Positions 21,601 to 33,200 of a DNA stretch of 64,000 nt are shown one piece after another. Under the pieces are notes generated by a model that saw only the letters and a list, made by a program, of their open reading frames with translations, did not search any database and had not been told where the DNA came from. Positions within the stretch are counted from its first letter, which is position 1. Each line of letters starts with the position of its first letter. Source of the DNA: Skeletonema tropicum. Its lineage: Eukaryota; Bacillariophyta; Thalassiosirophyceae; Thalassiosirales; Thalassiosiraceae. Where the stretch lies: positions 868,001-932,000 of the forward strand of contig CM074133.1 of assembly GCA_037178625.1 (NCBI GenBank), given 5' to 3'. The position numbers and the translations under genes are program-made.

Positions 21601-23466
21601 TCGGGATCGCATGACACTGCTCCTCCAGAGGTCATGGTACAAAGGATCGAAGCACTAATGCCACCAATGTGGAACAAAGGCATGATAGAATAGCAAACGT
21701 CTGACGGAGTAAGTTGCTGGGGAAACGAAAACGATGAGTCGGAGTTGCGGCATTACAAGCGACAATTTTCAGTAATCACGTACCATGGCATGTGCAATAA
21801 TTGCCCCATTTGTAATGAGATCACACTGAGTTAATGGTACTCCTTTAGGCCGCGCAGTTGTTCCAGAAGTGCGAAGCAGTAGACACGTTCCATCCTCCGC
21901 GTTAATTAGGGGTCGTTTCCCACTATAATCAGTAGCAGTAGTTACACCAGCACTATAGGCAAACAAACCAGGCTTTTCTCTACCTTTAGCAGATGCTCTA
22001 TGAATCTTGGCATTGCCGGTCGCAGCATGCTTTTGAAACGCTGCTTCCACATCAGGACACTCGACTCCATCAAAAAGGATGAGGTGCTTAGCATCGAATT
22101 GATCTAAGGTATCAAGGGCATCAGGCTCGGCAGTACCAGGGGCCAATGGAGCCGCAGCTGTTTGAGCCCCAATCGATAAGAAAGCGACTGCTGCCATAGC
22201 ACTACCGCCTGGGGGAGCAGCATAGGCGACAACTTCTCCTGGCTTGACGCCCAATGCGCGAAGGTCTCCCGCTCCTCCGTCGATAAAGCTCAATAAATCA
22301 CCATACGTAGTAGTTTCTCTGACAGTATTTCGAGAAGTGTACAGGAATGGCCTCTCTGCAGGCTGTGCAGCCAACGCACCCCGTATCGTAGCTCCGCCCC
22401 TAAATATCCCTTCAGGGAGCAACTCGTGTTTCAGCTTTACGAGTGCAACCTGGGATTCCCTCAGAAGGTGTATCGAGGATACCTTATTCATTTGAATGTA
22501 TTCTAAATCCGGTTCCCTTCTCCGTCTTCGGGGCCTTCCAAGTGTCCTTGCAAAATTCCTCAGTGCTGCACACAAATCTTTGTCCAGGCTGACGTCACGA
22601 GGCACTCCGTGCCCACCAGGCATATATCTGATTTCACGAGCTGCATAAATCAAAGCATTCTTTTCACTTTTTACTTTGAAGTCATCATCCATTCCAATGA
22701 TATGGAACGATGGAAGAGGAATTGAGCCAGCCCCGATTTGAGAACAACCTAATACCTCACGGAGAGGAGAAATATCTGGTGCAGCACATGCGAGAATGGC
22801 AAATTTGAATAGAGGCTGTTGTAGGTTGATGGGTTGGCGTGCATGGTTCGACCGAAGTGAGGAGAGAGGCGTCTTAGCCAATATATTTTGAGAGAATTGA
22901 CCGTGCGAGTCAGCATTCCGGTTCCGGAACTGGAGGAGATTTCTAAGTTCTGTATCTCTGGAGAGATTATTGACGAGAGATGCAACTAATGCACCAGTTG
23001 AAAACCCATAAATGCCATCAAATGGACCGTGCGTGCGGCAATAATTAACAACATCCATCACAGCTCCGATGACGGATGCAGAGTCGTCTTTGTCAAACCA
23101 TGAATAGAATGGGCCTTGGATTAGTCCGTCAATACTACTATGAGCTTCTTCGACTTCAACTCCTCCCTGAAGATAATCGATATCGTAGTCATCATCTGTG
23201 ATTTGCAAGTTCGATAGCTGCAACTTTGTCACATTATTATTACTCTGAGCACCATGTAGGGCCAGTATTCGGGGTCGATAATTAAATTCGACAATAGGAC
23301 GCGAACGCAAAACCACTGCTTCTTCATCATCTATTGAAGTCTCTTCATGTTGTTTCTGTAAATATGATACTGGCAGCGATACTGTTTTTCTCCTTCTCAG
23401 AGTTGGCATATTCAGTTTGTTACCCTGAGCTTCTATGTCAACATACATGGGCAAAGCATCACCCAT
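18640..23466 (-). CDS. FSH hydrolase-adenylation-acyltransferase 3-carrier multidomain enzyme
   Basis: One 1517-residue protein from four exons: 23466-21784, 21716-20637, 20523-19035 and 18941-18640. Introns are 67, 113 and 93 bp with GTACGT, GTAAGT and GTAAGT donors; all phases agree. Domain 1 (about 60-330) is an FSH1/OVCA2-like serine hydrolase with LALHG, nucleophile GFSTG, Asp in IIGMDDDF and His in GGHGVP. Domain 2 (about 350-960) is an AMP-binding synthetase with TSGTTARPKG, MPLFHIGG, TYSMSEQ, LTGDVGVID, GRAKELIKKGGEQVSP and LPKTKTKKYIR. Domain 3 (about 980-1410) is a multi-pass acyltransferase-3 domain starting FRFVLACYVMFMHIG, with the family's TM1 His. Domain 4 (about 1420-1517) is a phosphopantetheine carrier with the attachment Ser in GLASIG. 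The parts suggest that an acid is adenylated, loaded on the carrier and moved to a membrane or lumenal acceptor, with the hydrolase editing or transferring. Substrate and acceptor are unknown. I know of no named protein with this order. Confidence 0.85.
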
Positions 23467-26280
23467 AGCAACGGGGTGTTATAAGTGCGCGGCGGAGATG
23501 TCGGTGCCGCTGAGGAGTTAGTGAACAAATTCAATTGTCAGGCTGTAGCAGGAATAAGAAGCCCGACCCGAGACACAGAACTGCTCGGGATACAAGGGAA
23601 GACAGCCACATCATAATATTTAGGCCTTTTTTCCTATGTAGTATTGACATCATTCTTTCTCCAATCACCTGCAGTTGTGTTTTGTCAGTAGGAGTATTGT
23701 ACGATGTTTGCACGATGGAACATAGTAACAAGCACACAGACACATGAAAAGTGAATTACTTTTATGTGCAGAATTCTTGCGAGCTACACACACATGCACA
23801 ACGGCGAACACACACACAAACTTGCACATACGCAACGCGGATGGATGGTGTCTGTGGAAGTAATATTAATTCCATCGTTGAGGCTAGTCGCAATAGACAC
23901 TTAGAAGAAGGAGGTGAAGACAGTACAGTACAGCCGATAATGCACTCAAAAAGTGAAGAATACGTGTGTCTTCGTGGCAAAGCGAAGTGTCAGGTATTGC
24001 CCTGCGATCCCCAAAAGCAAACTTCCAAAGATTCATAGAGAGAATCGGAGAATCGGCATTGGATACGCATTTTCTTTTGCCCGATTTGCAGACATGCAGA
24101 ATAATCATCTCCCATCTCCACCCCGCCCTCAGCCACCCGCCCTCTTCTAGCCTCTTCTCCACCCATCTCGAATCTGACTAATCACGAATCTTCAATCGCT
24201 TTGATGGAGCTTGGGACATTTCGGGTTCTTGGCCTGCGCGCCTTTTCCAGGGGTTACTCCAGCGGGGAAACGGGGCGTCCCGTCCATCATTTTTCTAGCC
24301 GTTTCACACACTTTTCAAATTCAGATCATTTTGCACACCAGAACCATGGCGGAGGCGGCTGCTATGGTATGGAGCGGAACGTCGGCCGGCATCACCAACA
24401 ACCGACTGCGATGTCCTCAGTGGACCGATATGACGTCATGATGTGAAGGAATTTCTGTCAAAGTGCCCAGAGCCTTTATTCTATCTGGGTGTCGCCTACC
24501 AAAAGTGACCGTTATTTTGATACCAATGCAACAACTGCACCGCCCACTCATGAACAGAGGACCTTTTGGCCATATTCACCCTTCCATTACTATCCTATCC
24601 GGTAGTGGTGATGATGTAACAATAATTGACGAGTCGGTTTCGTTTTCATCGGTGAGGAACCGCCGATATGAGACCCCTTGATTGTCCAACGACGCCGCGT
24701 GTCATATCGCACAAATACAGCACAACGTACAAGAGGAGAGGTGTGGGGATACTACAACAAATAGAGCAAGATCATAATCACAATACGACAATAGAATGGG
24801 TTTGATGGAAATAGCGGCGTCTCGTCTCCGTGCGGTGTGGTCCAGGTGGCATATGGCCTGTTGTGGTAGCTTGTATCAGTACACAACACTTTGAGGGAGG
24901 GCATTGTGTACTTTGAGCGACGGAGGGGATAATGATCAGGACTGCGGGAACATGCAACAATATGATAAGCTTTTGAAGTGCATTATACTTTAATGGACTA
25001 TCATTGATGTTGCCTTTTGCTGGTACTCCTTTCATCATCACTCGCAATACCACGGCTTCAGTGGACACAAAAGCTTACAATCAATCTGAGATATCGGGTG
25101 ACTTACTATTCAGCTTCAGCAGCAGCGGCAACATGAGTGTTGATAACTGCGCCATATCTTCGAAAGGAGTCGGTGATTCCCATTGTAAATCATCGAGTCA
25201 AAGAGGCGGCATTCGGCATTCTGTACTAGATGAATCCACCACGGAACGAATCTGCTGTTGAAATAAGAGATGAATAGGGTGTCAAAAAACAATACACGCA
25301 ACCTCTGGTAGAAGTTATCAATTTGGAACTAGAGTTGACAATCGTTTGTTGAGAAGTACTGCACTGGATGGAGGGTGCGGCGACATTGTCTAAGGAGGTT
25401 TGTCAACTAAAGAAAAGATAGTCTTTGGACGCATCTGGGGTGTAACATGTGTCTTCCTGTCGACCTATTCAACAATCAACATAATAATAACAATGTAGAA
25501 CAACATTCATATAATAAACCTCATTTTAATGGTTGTATTATCATTGTAGACGCAACCTTCACACAAGCACTTACCTTGTCTGCTAGATTACATGTTGATA
25601 ATGATATGGTACAGGCTGCAGTGGATAATAAAGAGCACAGCGGCTTTGATCTTGCGTTATCACATAGACACTAGACACTATATTAATAGTTTAGGCAGGA
25701 GAGTGCAATATTATGTGTAATTGCATAGTTTAATACCATCAATTGAGGTGTGATGCCCACACATGAATCTGTTCACAATCATAAAAATATTACACCCTCA
25801 AGAGACATGGCCTATTAGCAACGCCGAGGCGGATAACATGGCGTTATGACCACCCATATCGGTCATCTATATCAATATAAAGCAGGGAGTGCCGCGGGGG
25901 GCCTTATGAATCGATTATTGTATTTCCCCTACGACAATATTTGCAGCTTCCACCAAAATAGACCAAAAATCGATGCCTGAGATATAGCCGCAAATACGTC
26001 TGTGACTAAGAGTTTTGGCAAACTTCCGAAAACACCATTGGATTCTGCATCAAAATATAGTCTAGAAAATGTATCACCGATGAATCATATCCAGAAACAA
26101 TTGTGATAATATGGACTCCTGCTCAATTGATGTCGAGGCAGAGGGCTTTGTGAGATGTGTTTTTTCAAAAAAAAAAAAGCGGGAGGAGCGCGCAGGCCAA
26201 TAGATCATAAGTCCGAAGCTGCTCCATTAGAAGTCATCAATTTCAAGTGATATTATTGTACTGTTTGTGTTCATAGATTT
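23467..26280. other. Gene-poor 2.8 kb intergenic region
   Basis: Between the multidomain enzyme gene (minus) and SF3B2 (plus). Many short ORFs occur on both strands, but none has a domain, signal peptide or convincing composition. There are CA-rich stretches near 23790-23830 and an A12 run near 26167. It includes both divergent promoters. I see no RNA gene or transposon end. Confidence 0.5.
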
Positions 26281-28050
26281 GTGGAGAGATATAGACCGGC
26301 CAATACGATGGCTCTAACCACAGCCGAACGCAACAAACGCAAGCGTGAGCGCAAGAAGCGTGAACGCGCTGAGGCCCAAAAGCTGCAGCAGCAACAGCTA
26401 GAAGAAGCGGCTAAAAAATCTGAAAAACAAGATGATGATGATGTGCAAGTGGAGATTGAATATGTCGCGGAGCCGCCACCAGCAAATAACAACAGCAATA
26501 ATAATAATAACCAAGGAGGTGATGATGATCAAGATTTACAGGCGGTGATGCGCCGTTTTCAAGATCGTGCTGCTCTAGTCTACGTTACTGATGGCGAAGA
26601 TTCTAACACAAATAATGAAAATGGTACATCCGATACTAATAAATCGGCAAAGGAGAAAGACACGGACAGCCTCCTCCACGATGAAGAAAACTCCACCACC
26701 CTCAGCAAAACGAAATTAAAGGCCATGTTCCGCCCCACAGTCGCCGAATTAAAACAACGCTCTCTCAATCCAGAATTAGTCGAGGCCCATGACATTACTG
26801 CACCTGATCCAGACTTTTTAATTTACCTCAAGGGTATACCGGGAACTGTTCCCGTGCCAAGACATTGGGGACGGAAACGCAAGTATTTACAAGGGAAGCG
26901 TGGGGTGGAAAAGCCTCCGTTTGCTTTGCCAGATTTTATTGTCAAGACTGGGATTTGTGATGTGCGGGATGCAACGGCGGAAGATGATGCGAAGATGTCG
27001 GTGAAACAAAAGAATCGGATGAGGGTGTCTGGTAAAGGGGCGGGTGTGGATGTGGATTATCGGACGTTATATGAGGCTTTCTTTCAGCATCAGACCAAGC
27101 CGGAGAATATGACGGACTTTGGTGATTTGTATTATGAGGGCAAAGAGTATGAAACGGCAAGGTCTTCGAATTTCCGCCCCGGGTTCATGAGTGAACGTCT
27201 GCGGGAGGCGTTGGGGATGGCGAATGAGTACAGTCCACCACCATGGTTAATTAATATGCAAAGATATGGGCCACCGCCGTCCTATCCCAATGCGAGGATA
27301 CCTGGTTTAAATGCTCCTTTGCCTACGGGGGCGAGTTATGGATATCACGTGGGCGGGTGGGGTAAGCCACCTGTAGATGCATTTGGTAGACCGTTGTATG
27401 GTGGCGATCCATTTGGTCAACCAGATGTGGCAAAGAAGGATGGAGATGACGAAATGGAGGATATGTATGGACTAGCCGGCGGATTAGTCCCAGGGTCTGT
27501 TGTTACCAGTGATGGAAAAGCAATTGGTAAAAAGAGCTGGGGGGCATTGCCGAATTCGTTTGGAGATGGAAGGGGGGATGATGACGAAGAAGAAGAATCG
27601 TCTTCAGAAGAGGAAGAATCATCTGAAGAAGAAATGGAAGAATCTGAGGAAGAAGAAGATGAACAGTTGGCAATTCCTGAAGGGGCGGCTGATGCAGGAT
27701 CACGTGCTGCAGGGATGGACTCTGTCCTACCTGACGGTGTTGATAGTGTGGTGCCGTCATCGGCAATCGATCTGCGTAAACCTGGCGATGAAACACCAAT
27801 GATTAACGAAGGGCCGAAGCAATTATACACTGTGCTACAACAAACAGCCGTGGATAAGGGCGACTCAACTGCAGTCTTCGCATCAGATCACGCCTATGTG
27901 TTGCCCGGTGCTGGTCCTGGATCTGGTGTTCCAGAGGGAGCTGCAAGCGTCTTGTCCAAGGCAGTACCAGCTGGAGATGGAAAGAAACGAGCAAGGCCTA
28001 AGGATGACGAGGATGAAGCTGATGAACTTGGAAAGAAGTTCAAGTTCTAA
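26281..28050 (+). CDS. SF3B2: Splicing factor 3B subunit 2 (SF3b145/Cus1)
   Basis: Component of the U2 snRNP SF3b complex that helps bind the branch-point region of pre-mRNA. The central part has the DUF382 region (LKGIPGTVPVPRHWGRKRKY, GKRGVEKPPFALPDFI, GVDVDYRTLYEAFF) and then the PSP proline-rich domain (LGMANEYSPPPWLINMQRYG, YPNARIPGLNAPLP). An acidic Glu/Ser run follows. The N-terminus is highly basic (ERNKRKRERKKRERAEAQ) with poly-Asn. The likely start is the ATG at 26308 (MALTTAERN), because the dead copy at 18162 also begins there; the ORF opens at 26281. The product is 580-589 residues, shorter than animal SF3B2, and no N-terminal SAP domain is visible. Confidence 0.93.
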   Translation: MERYRPANTMALTTAERNKRKRERKKRERAEAQKLQQQQLEEAAKKSEKQDDDDVQVEIEYVAEPPPANNNSNNNNNQGGDDDQDLQAVMRRFQDRAALVYVTDGEDSNTNNENGTSDTNKSAKEKDTDSLLHDEENSTTLSKTKLKAMFRPTVAELKQRSLNPELVEAHDITAPDPDFLIYLKGIPGTVPVPRHWGRKRKYLQGKRGVEKPPFALPDFIVKTGICDVRDATAEDDAKMSVKQKNRMRVSGKGAGVDVDYRTLYEAFFQHQTKPENMTDFGDLYYEGKEYETARSSNFRPGFMSERLREALGMANEYSPPPWLINMQRYGPPPSYPNARIPGLNAPLPTGASYGYHVGGWGKPPVDAFGRPLYGGDPFGQPDVAKKDGDDEMEDMYGLAGGLVPGSVVTSDGKAIGKKSWGALPNSFGDGRGDDDEEEESSSEEEESSEEEMEESEEEEDEQLAIPEGAADAGSRAAGMDSVLPDGVDSVVPSSAIDLRKPGDETPMINEGPKQLYTVLQQTAVDKGDSTAVFASDHAYVLPGAGPGSGVPEGAASVLSKAVPAGDGKKRARPKDDEDEADELGKKFKF

Positions 28051-28135
28051 GTATAAAACTGTTGAGAAACTTTCTTTCTTCAAAAACAAGGATAAGTTTA
28101 CTCTTCTTTTACATTATGTACAAATTCCTACTCAT

Positions 28136-29284
28136 CTACAACCCACCATCATCTTGAACAAAACCCCAAGCTGGTTCAAGTGGATCAAGAGGCATGGTCA
28201 CATTTACATACATATCCGACAACTTCTCATATGTTTTCTTCTTCAACCTTGGCCATTCAATCTTTGCCGTCACCGGCCGATGGTCGGACAACACTTTTCG
28301 CCCTGATATCATGATCTTGTCACGTTGCACTGCCAATATTCTGGTCCCCTGGGTATCCAAATAACCCAGTGCAAGTGCCGAACAACGCTCTTGTTTCGTA
28401 CTACGCTGCCGCCCACCTTCTTTGTTGTCTTTACGTTTTGCCACGCGCAGAAAGATGTGATCTACAGAAACTCTATTGCCAAGATGATCACAGTGAGTTG
28501 TCCCTATGTTGACAGCACCTCCGACATTTGTAAGTAGTTGATTGGCAGTTGCCGACACGGAATTGACAAAATTGTTGTCCTCAACAAGAGCAGCTGCTGG
28601 ACTGCAAGAATTTGAATTAAAGTCCCCGCAAACAATTTCTAAGCAGCTTTCGGAAGATGATGATGATGTTGTCTCCCAATCATTCCTTGCTCTATCCAAA
28701 GCATCTAATATTATACCCGCTTCTTTCTTTTGCCTTTCACTGTTAATTGTAGGGTCTTTGTTACCCGGAAAAGAAAGATGCGAGTTGGCAATAAACACAT
28801 GTCGTCCACCTTTTCTTTCTCTACATTGTATAATTTGTGCTATTCTCTGAGGACCCGTCAACACCTTATCAGATTTGACCAGTTCCAACAAGCCATTCTT
28901 TTTCACTAAGCAACACATGCCATCGTCTCTATCCTGCCCTGCAACATTGCCAGGACGTCGTTCCGCGACTCGCTCAAACGCATCACTTATGGCTTCATCG
29001 AATATTCTCGTGAAAGAATCATCAAACCACCATTCTTGGAGTAGAATAACATCTGATGAGGCAAACTTCTCAGCGATGTATTGAGCAACTCCCTCTGCTC
29101 GGGGTCTCCACCATTCCTGACGTTCGGATTCTCGTAGGTTGAGATCTGGGTCGGGTTGATTGGGCATTGATCGATGTACAGGTGCCAATATGTTGAATGT
29201 TGTGATGGCTAGAGCATTACCAAAAGGTAATGCCGTCGATACCCAGATGGAGAGAAGCAGAAATGAGGAGAACATTCTCTTCAT
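28136..29284 (-). CDS. Secreted endonuclease/exonuclease/phosphatase family protein
   Basis: A 382-residue protein with an N-terminal signal peptide (FSSFLLLSIWVSTALPFGNA) followed directly by ITTFNILAPVHRS, the first strand of the DNase I-like/CCR4 fold. Metal and catalytic motifs are present: the Glu of ILLQEWW near residue 80, ANSHLSFPGN, CGDFNSNS near 219, VDHIFL, and SDHRPV near 333. It therefore looks like an active phosphodiesterase or phosphatase of the secretory pathway or cell exterior. The substrate (nucleic acid, nucleotide or inositol lipid) cannot be assigned. Its 3' end converges on SF3B2 with about 85 bp between stop codons. Confidence 0.85.
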   Translation of the reverse strand: MKRMFSSFLLLSIWVSTALPFGNALAITTFNILAPVHRSMPNQPDPDLNLRESERQEWWRPRAEGVAQYIAEKFASSDVILLQEWWFDDSFTRIFDEAISDAFERVAERRPGNVAGQDRDDGMCCLVKKNGLLELVKSDKVLTGPQRIAQIIQCRERKGGRHVFIANSHLSFPGNKDPTINSERQKKEAGIILDALDRARNDWETTSSSSSESCLEIVCGDFNSNSCSPAAALVEDNNFVNSVSATANQLLTNVGGAVNIGTTHCDHLGNRVSVDHIFLRVAKRKDNKEGGRQRSTKQERCSALALGYLDTQGTRILAVQRDKIMISGRKVLSDHRPVTAKIEWPRLKKKTYEKLSDMYVNVTMPLDPLEPAWGFVQDDGGL

Positions 29285-29660
29285 GTAGTGTTCTTCAGCT
29301 CAACTATATAATCTTCGGTATGGATTGTTGTCGCAGGGCCGCTGAACCTGTCCTCTGCTTACTCACGTATCTCTGGGGTGATACTCCTAATGCAATAAAC
29401 AACCACTGTCAGACCACTGTCCTACTAACTTCTTCTATTGGCTGGACAGCACAACCCGATACGACAGTCAACAGTTATTCGTACTTTTAGTATAGCATAT
29501 ATAGCTGGAACATCATACATCATGAGATGCAAGATGGAAGATGCAAGATGCAAGCAGTTGAGGAGGAAAAGTTCGGCAGTTGGCGCGATGATGACGATAC
29601 GACAGCTGATGATGGCGATACGACAGCTTTTCTTTCTCCATGAAAATAGAGGTTACTTTT
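29285..29660. other. Intergenic region with short direct repeats
   Basis: About 375 bp with no gene. It contains short near-tandem repeats around 29521-29552 (AAGATG/GCAAGATG units) and 29590-29625 (GCGATGATGACGATACGACAG-like, repeated once with variation). Confidence 0.45.
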
Positions 29661-30038
29661 TCAGAAGCTTGCGGCTACTGTAGTAAAGTCATCCTCAAAC
29701 GCCTTGTCAATCTGGTCCTCGTTCTCAGCGGTAAGTAAAGACTTTATGAGATGTCGTGCACCTGTATTTGTGCTAATACATTTGTCTCCATCTGCTACTG
29801 CCACGAGCTTATTGCCACCTTCATCGAAATGGAAATCTTCGAGTGAGAGATCTGTACATATAAGAGGAGAAATCCATCGGCACGTTGTGGATAGGTGACA
29901 AAATTTGAGGTAAAGAGCATACTAGCACTGTCAGAAGTCTTGGAAGCACCTACGTGAAGGAGTTTGAGCTTCTTGCTTCCACTCTTTTTGACGAATGATG
30001 CTGATAGTCCTGCGTCTTGCGCGCTTCTCGTCAGCCAT
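29661..30038 (-). CDS. Small two-exon gene, hypothetical protein
   Basis: Not recognised. Exon 1 (30038-29954) encodes MADEKRARRRTISIIRQKEW and a few more residues. The donor is GTAGGT, the intron is 29852-29953 (102 bp) and the acceptor is TACAG. Exon 2 (29851-29661) encodes LSLEDFHFDEGGNKLVAVA onward, ending FEDDFTTVAASF. The phases agree and the product is about 91 residues: a basic N-terminus followed by an acidic C-terminal half, with no signal peptide. An alternative frame through exon 1 (MRLLWLTRSAQD) does not join in phase with exon 2. The protein-like composition of exon 2 is the main support. Confidence 0.55.
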
Positions 30039-30286
30039 AGTAATCTCATGCTTTTATGTTGAAAGTGCTGCTTATAAACTGTCTCATCTACTTAATATGT
30101 TGTATTGGCATGCGATGGAGAGAGGTTGAACACAAGTAGGTAAATCCGCTGCTGACGTTGTGAAAGGAAGCAGTTTGGTTGCAAGCAAAGATGTGATATA
30201 AACAACATAGAGTATAACATTAATGTAGGGCTCTCTTCTATTAACGAAATCCTGCAATGATCATGGTCAACTTTCTTTCAATGTAT

Positions 30287-33200
30287 TCATTTCCACGGTT
30301 TGTTAATCTTCAAGCAGCCAACGGGAGCTTCGACCCCTTGCTGTTTCGCAGTGTCATCACTAGAAATGGTCCGTTGGCGGTACAAAACATTATCCAACGA
30401 AAGTTTGTCAGGAACAATGCATTCCACAAGACCATCTTTGATCAACTCATCCAAAATGAAATTGATTATTTCAATCGTAGAGAGAGATCTCAACTCGAGC
30501 CAGCTAGTGGGAACTTCGTAGTCCCATTGCTGCAATTGGACTTGAAGGAGAACTTCATTCCCAGAAAGAACGTGCTTGCCAAGCGAAAAGAACGTCATGG
30601 ATTTTAGGATGTCAATTGAGTCCTTGTTGAGAGAGCCATCGGGTTGACAAAATTTGTCGTAGCCGTATAAGTGATGCTTGGAGTTGGGCCTGCGCATGTG
30701 ATTTAATTCTCCCCACACACGAGAGCAGGCCATGTAATCAAATATAGAAGGTTGAAGCACCTTATTGGTTTCTTGCGCGGAAGCCTTGGCAAGACTCTTT
30801 TTGTTAAAGAATGCGCTTGACTTGGCATACATCGCAGTTGGAGGCGCGCTCATGTCAACATCTTCCTCTCGGGCGAATAGGGACTCCTGTGCTCGCATCC
30901 TTTCAGAAATGTTGCGCTTCTGACGACCATTTCCGAAAATTAAGTTCCGATAAGAAGTTTTGCTGGAGGAACCTGCAAATGTTGGGATTTGGCTTTGAAC
31001 ATTGTATTCCTTGCTATTCTCCTCGTGCTTGTCCTCAATGGCAGTGCACGTAGCCAAGTTGATATCCCATGTGTTCATGCTGCAGTACCAAACGTCGGGC
31101 AACTCTTCGGCAGAAATTCGAGGCGGCAGTCTTCTCCACTTTTCACACTTTTCGCATTGAACCCACTCTTGCTTTGGTGCATCCTTTCCTTTCTCGCCTG
31201 GAGCAGCGTTGGGGGCATTGGAAAGAGTCTTTTCTTTCTCCTTATCACTACGTGGAGGACGCCCACGTCTTTTCGGCTTTGGTGGGATGGGTTTTGGTGA
31301 CTGGCTACGCGGAGACGAAGGAGCAACAGCAGCTTCACTAACATCGTGATCATCTGTTTTCTTATCAGCAGAAGATGTAACGACCGCATCGAATTCAGGG
31401 GAGGGTGAGGCGGATCTCGCCCTCTTCTTCGACCCAGCTTCCTTTGCTAACGCTTGTGCCTGCTCCATTTGAAGTTTCTTCCACGCCAGCTTCTTGGCTC
31501 GTTTCTTTTCCTTTGCAACTTCCTTTGGAGTTTGCTCAGCCGCTTCGCAGTTGTTCCGCTTGGGATCATGCGTGTTGAGTTCACAATACCAGTGTTCTGG
31601 CAAATCGTCTAGATTAACCGTTGCAGGAAGATGACGCCATTTGTGACAACGATCACATTGTACCCATGGATCTTCTTCTTTCTTCGCCTTAATAGCAGGC
31701 GAGATCGCAGCCTTGTCCTCAGCAGTATCTTTGGCAGTATCCTTGACACTATCCTTCGACCTTTTCTTGGTCTTCTTCTCGGCAATCTTTTCTGCTGCCC
31801 TTTGAGCTGCCTTCCTTCCTACTCGAGCCATCGAAAAGGCATTATCATCATCAATTGTATCAGAAGTCGATGAACGGGGCGATTTACCCAAATCTGCGTC
31901 CACTGCTTCGTTCATTGAAACATCCTTACCTGGAAGAGTCGACTCCTGTTTGGATTTTTCAATGATCGTATCCCGTTTCAGTTTCTCAATTTCCGTCAGT
32001 TTCTTCTTCCTTCCTGGCTTCTTGCGTTGGGGAGGGGCAACTTCATCAACACTTGGCACCTTCTTCGATCCACCATCCTCCTGAATTTCAGAGTCTGAAG
32101 CATCTTCGCTATCAACACTCTTTCTCTTCTTTGGTGCCAACTCTTCGGGCATACCGCCTTGCGGTTTTTTCAACTTCTCAGTCGTCTCAGTTGATGGCAG
32201 AGCGACATCTGCCGGAACATCCATCATGATGTTTGCGTCACCATCGCCATCATCATTACTGGCTAGCTTTACCTTCTTCTTACTCCTCTGTGTCGCCCCA
32301 TCATTCATGGCATCCATCTCCTCTTCAATCTTTCTCTTGACGGCAGCAGATAAACCAATCCTGATACGCAATGGACCACATTTCTTTTGCACGGGGGGGT
32401 CGTCTTTCGGAGGACTACTTGCCGCATCGTCGCCCTCGTCAATTTCACCCTCTTCCTCCTCGTCGTCGTCATCATCATCATCATCTCCATTGGCAGCATT
32501 ATCCTTCTTTGCCTCTTTACTATCTTCCTCGTCAAACAAGGCAGCCTCTCCATTGGTATCCTCTCCATCATTTACATCCACATGCGACGGCATTTCCACT
32601 GAGACGTCCGCTTCATTCGTCTTGGCAGCATCAGCAGTAGCAACGGCACCTGCAGCAGCAGCAGCGGCAGCGGAAGAAGGTCCTGCAAATGACACACTGG
32701 AACATGTCGAACCACTACTGGAACTTGCATTTTCGTCTTTTGATTCCTTTTCCGGTGTCATTTTCTTGGATGGTGATGGAGCAGCAGTTGCAGCAGTAGC
32801 AGTTGCAGCACTAACCGCGATCGATCCATCCATCTTCTTCTTCTCGTCACTAACAAGAAGTGATGGTGGCGGAACTGAATCTGCTTCCTTTTGTGAAAAG
32901 GACGATGATGACATGGCTACATCCACATCTTTTGTAACGGTTGGATTCAAATGTCCTTGTACTGTAGAAATCTCGGGGGCAGCACCTACAGTAGTGTTCG
33001 TTTCTTCCACGGGCGCCGGTGCAGCAGTTGGAGCAGCAGTTGTAGTGTTAGTTTCAAGAATCTCCCCTTCTTCTTCCGAACTAGCTTCTTCTTCTTCTTC
33101 TACCTTTTCAGCACTTGCAGCGGTATTATCGAGTGCACTCCACGGTTGAGTAGTGTTCGAGTTAGTACCAACTGTCGCCAATCCTGGCTGCTCATTGCTC

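Noticed and set aside
19006..23466. Treating the synthetase, acyltransferase and carrier as separate genes
   Set aside because: Each candidate start lacks a good ATG context, while GT-AG junctions with correct phase join conserved motifs across every gap, so a single gene is the better reading.
24201..24446. Overlapping plus-strand ORFs in the 2.8 kb gap
   Set aside because: Two frames are open over the same stretch, with no domain or consistent start.
32226..33149. 307-codon plus-strand ORF rich in Ser and Ala
   Set aside because: Antisense shadow of the Glu/Ser/Ala-rich part of the CW protein; low complexity on one strand keeps the other open.
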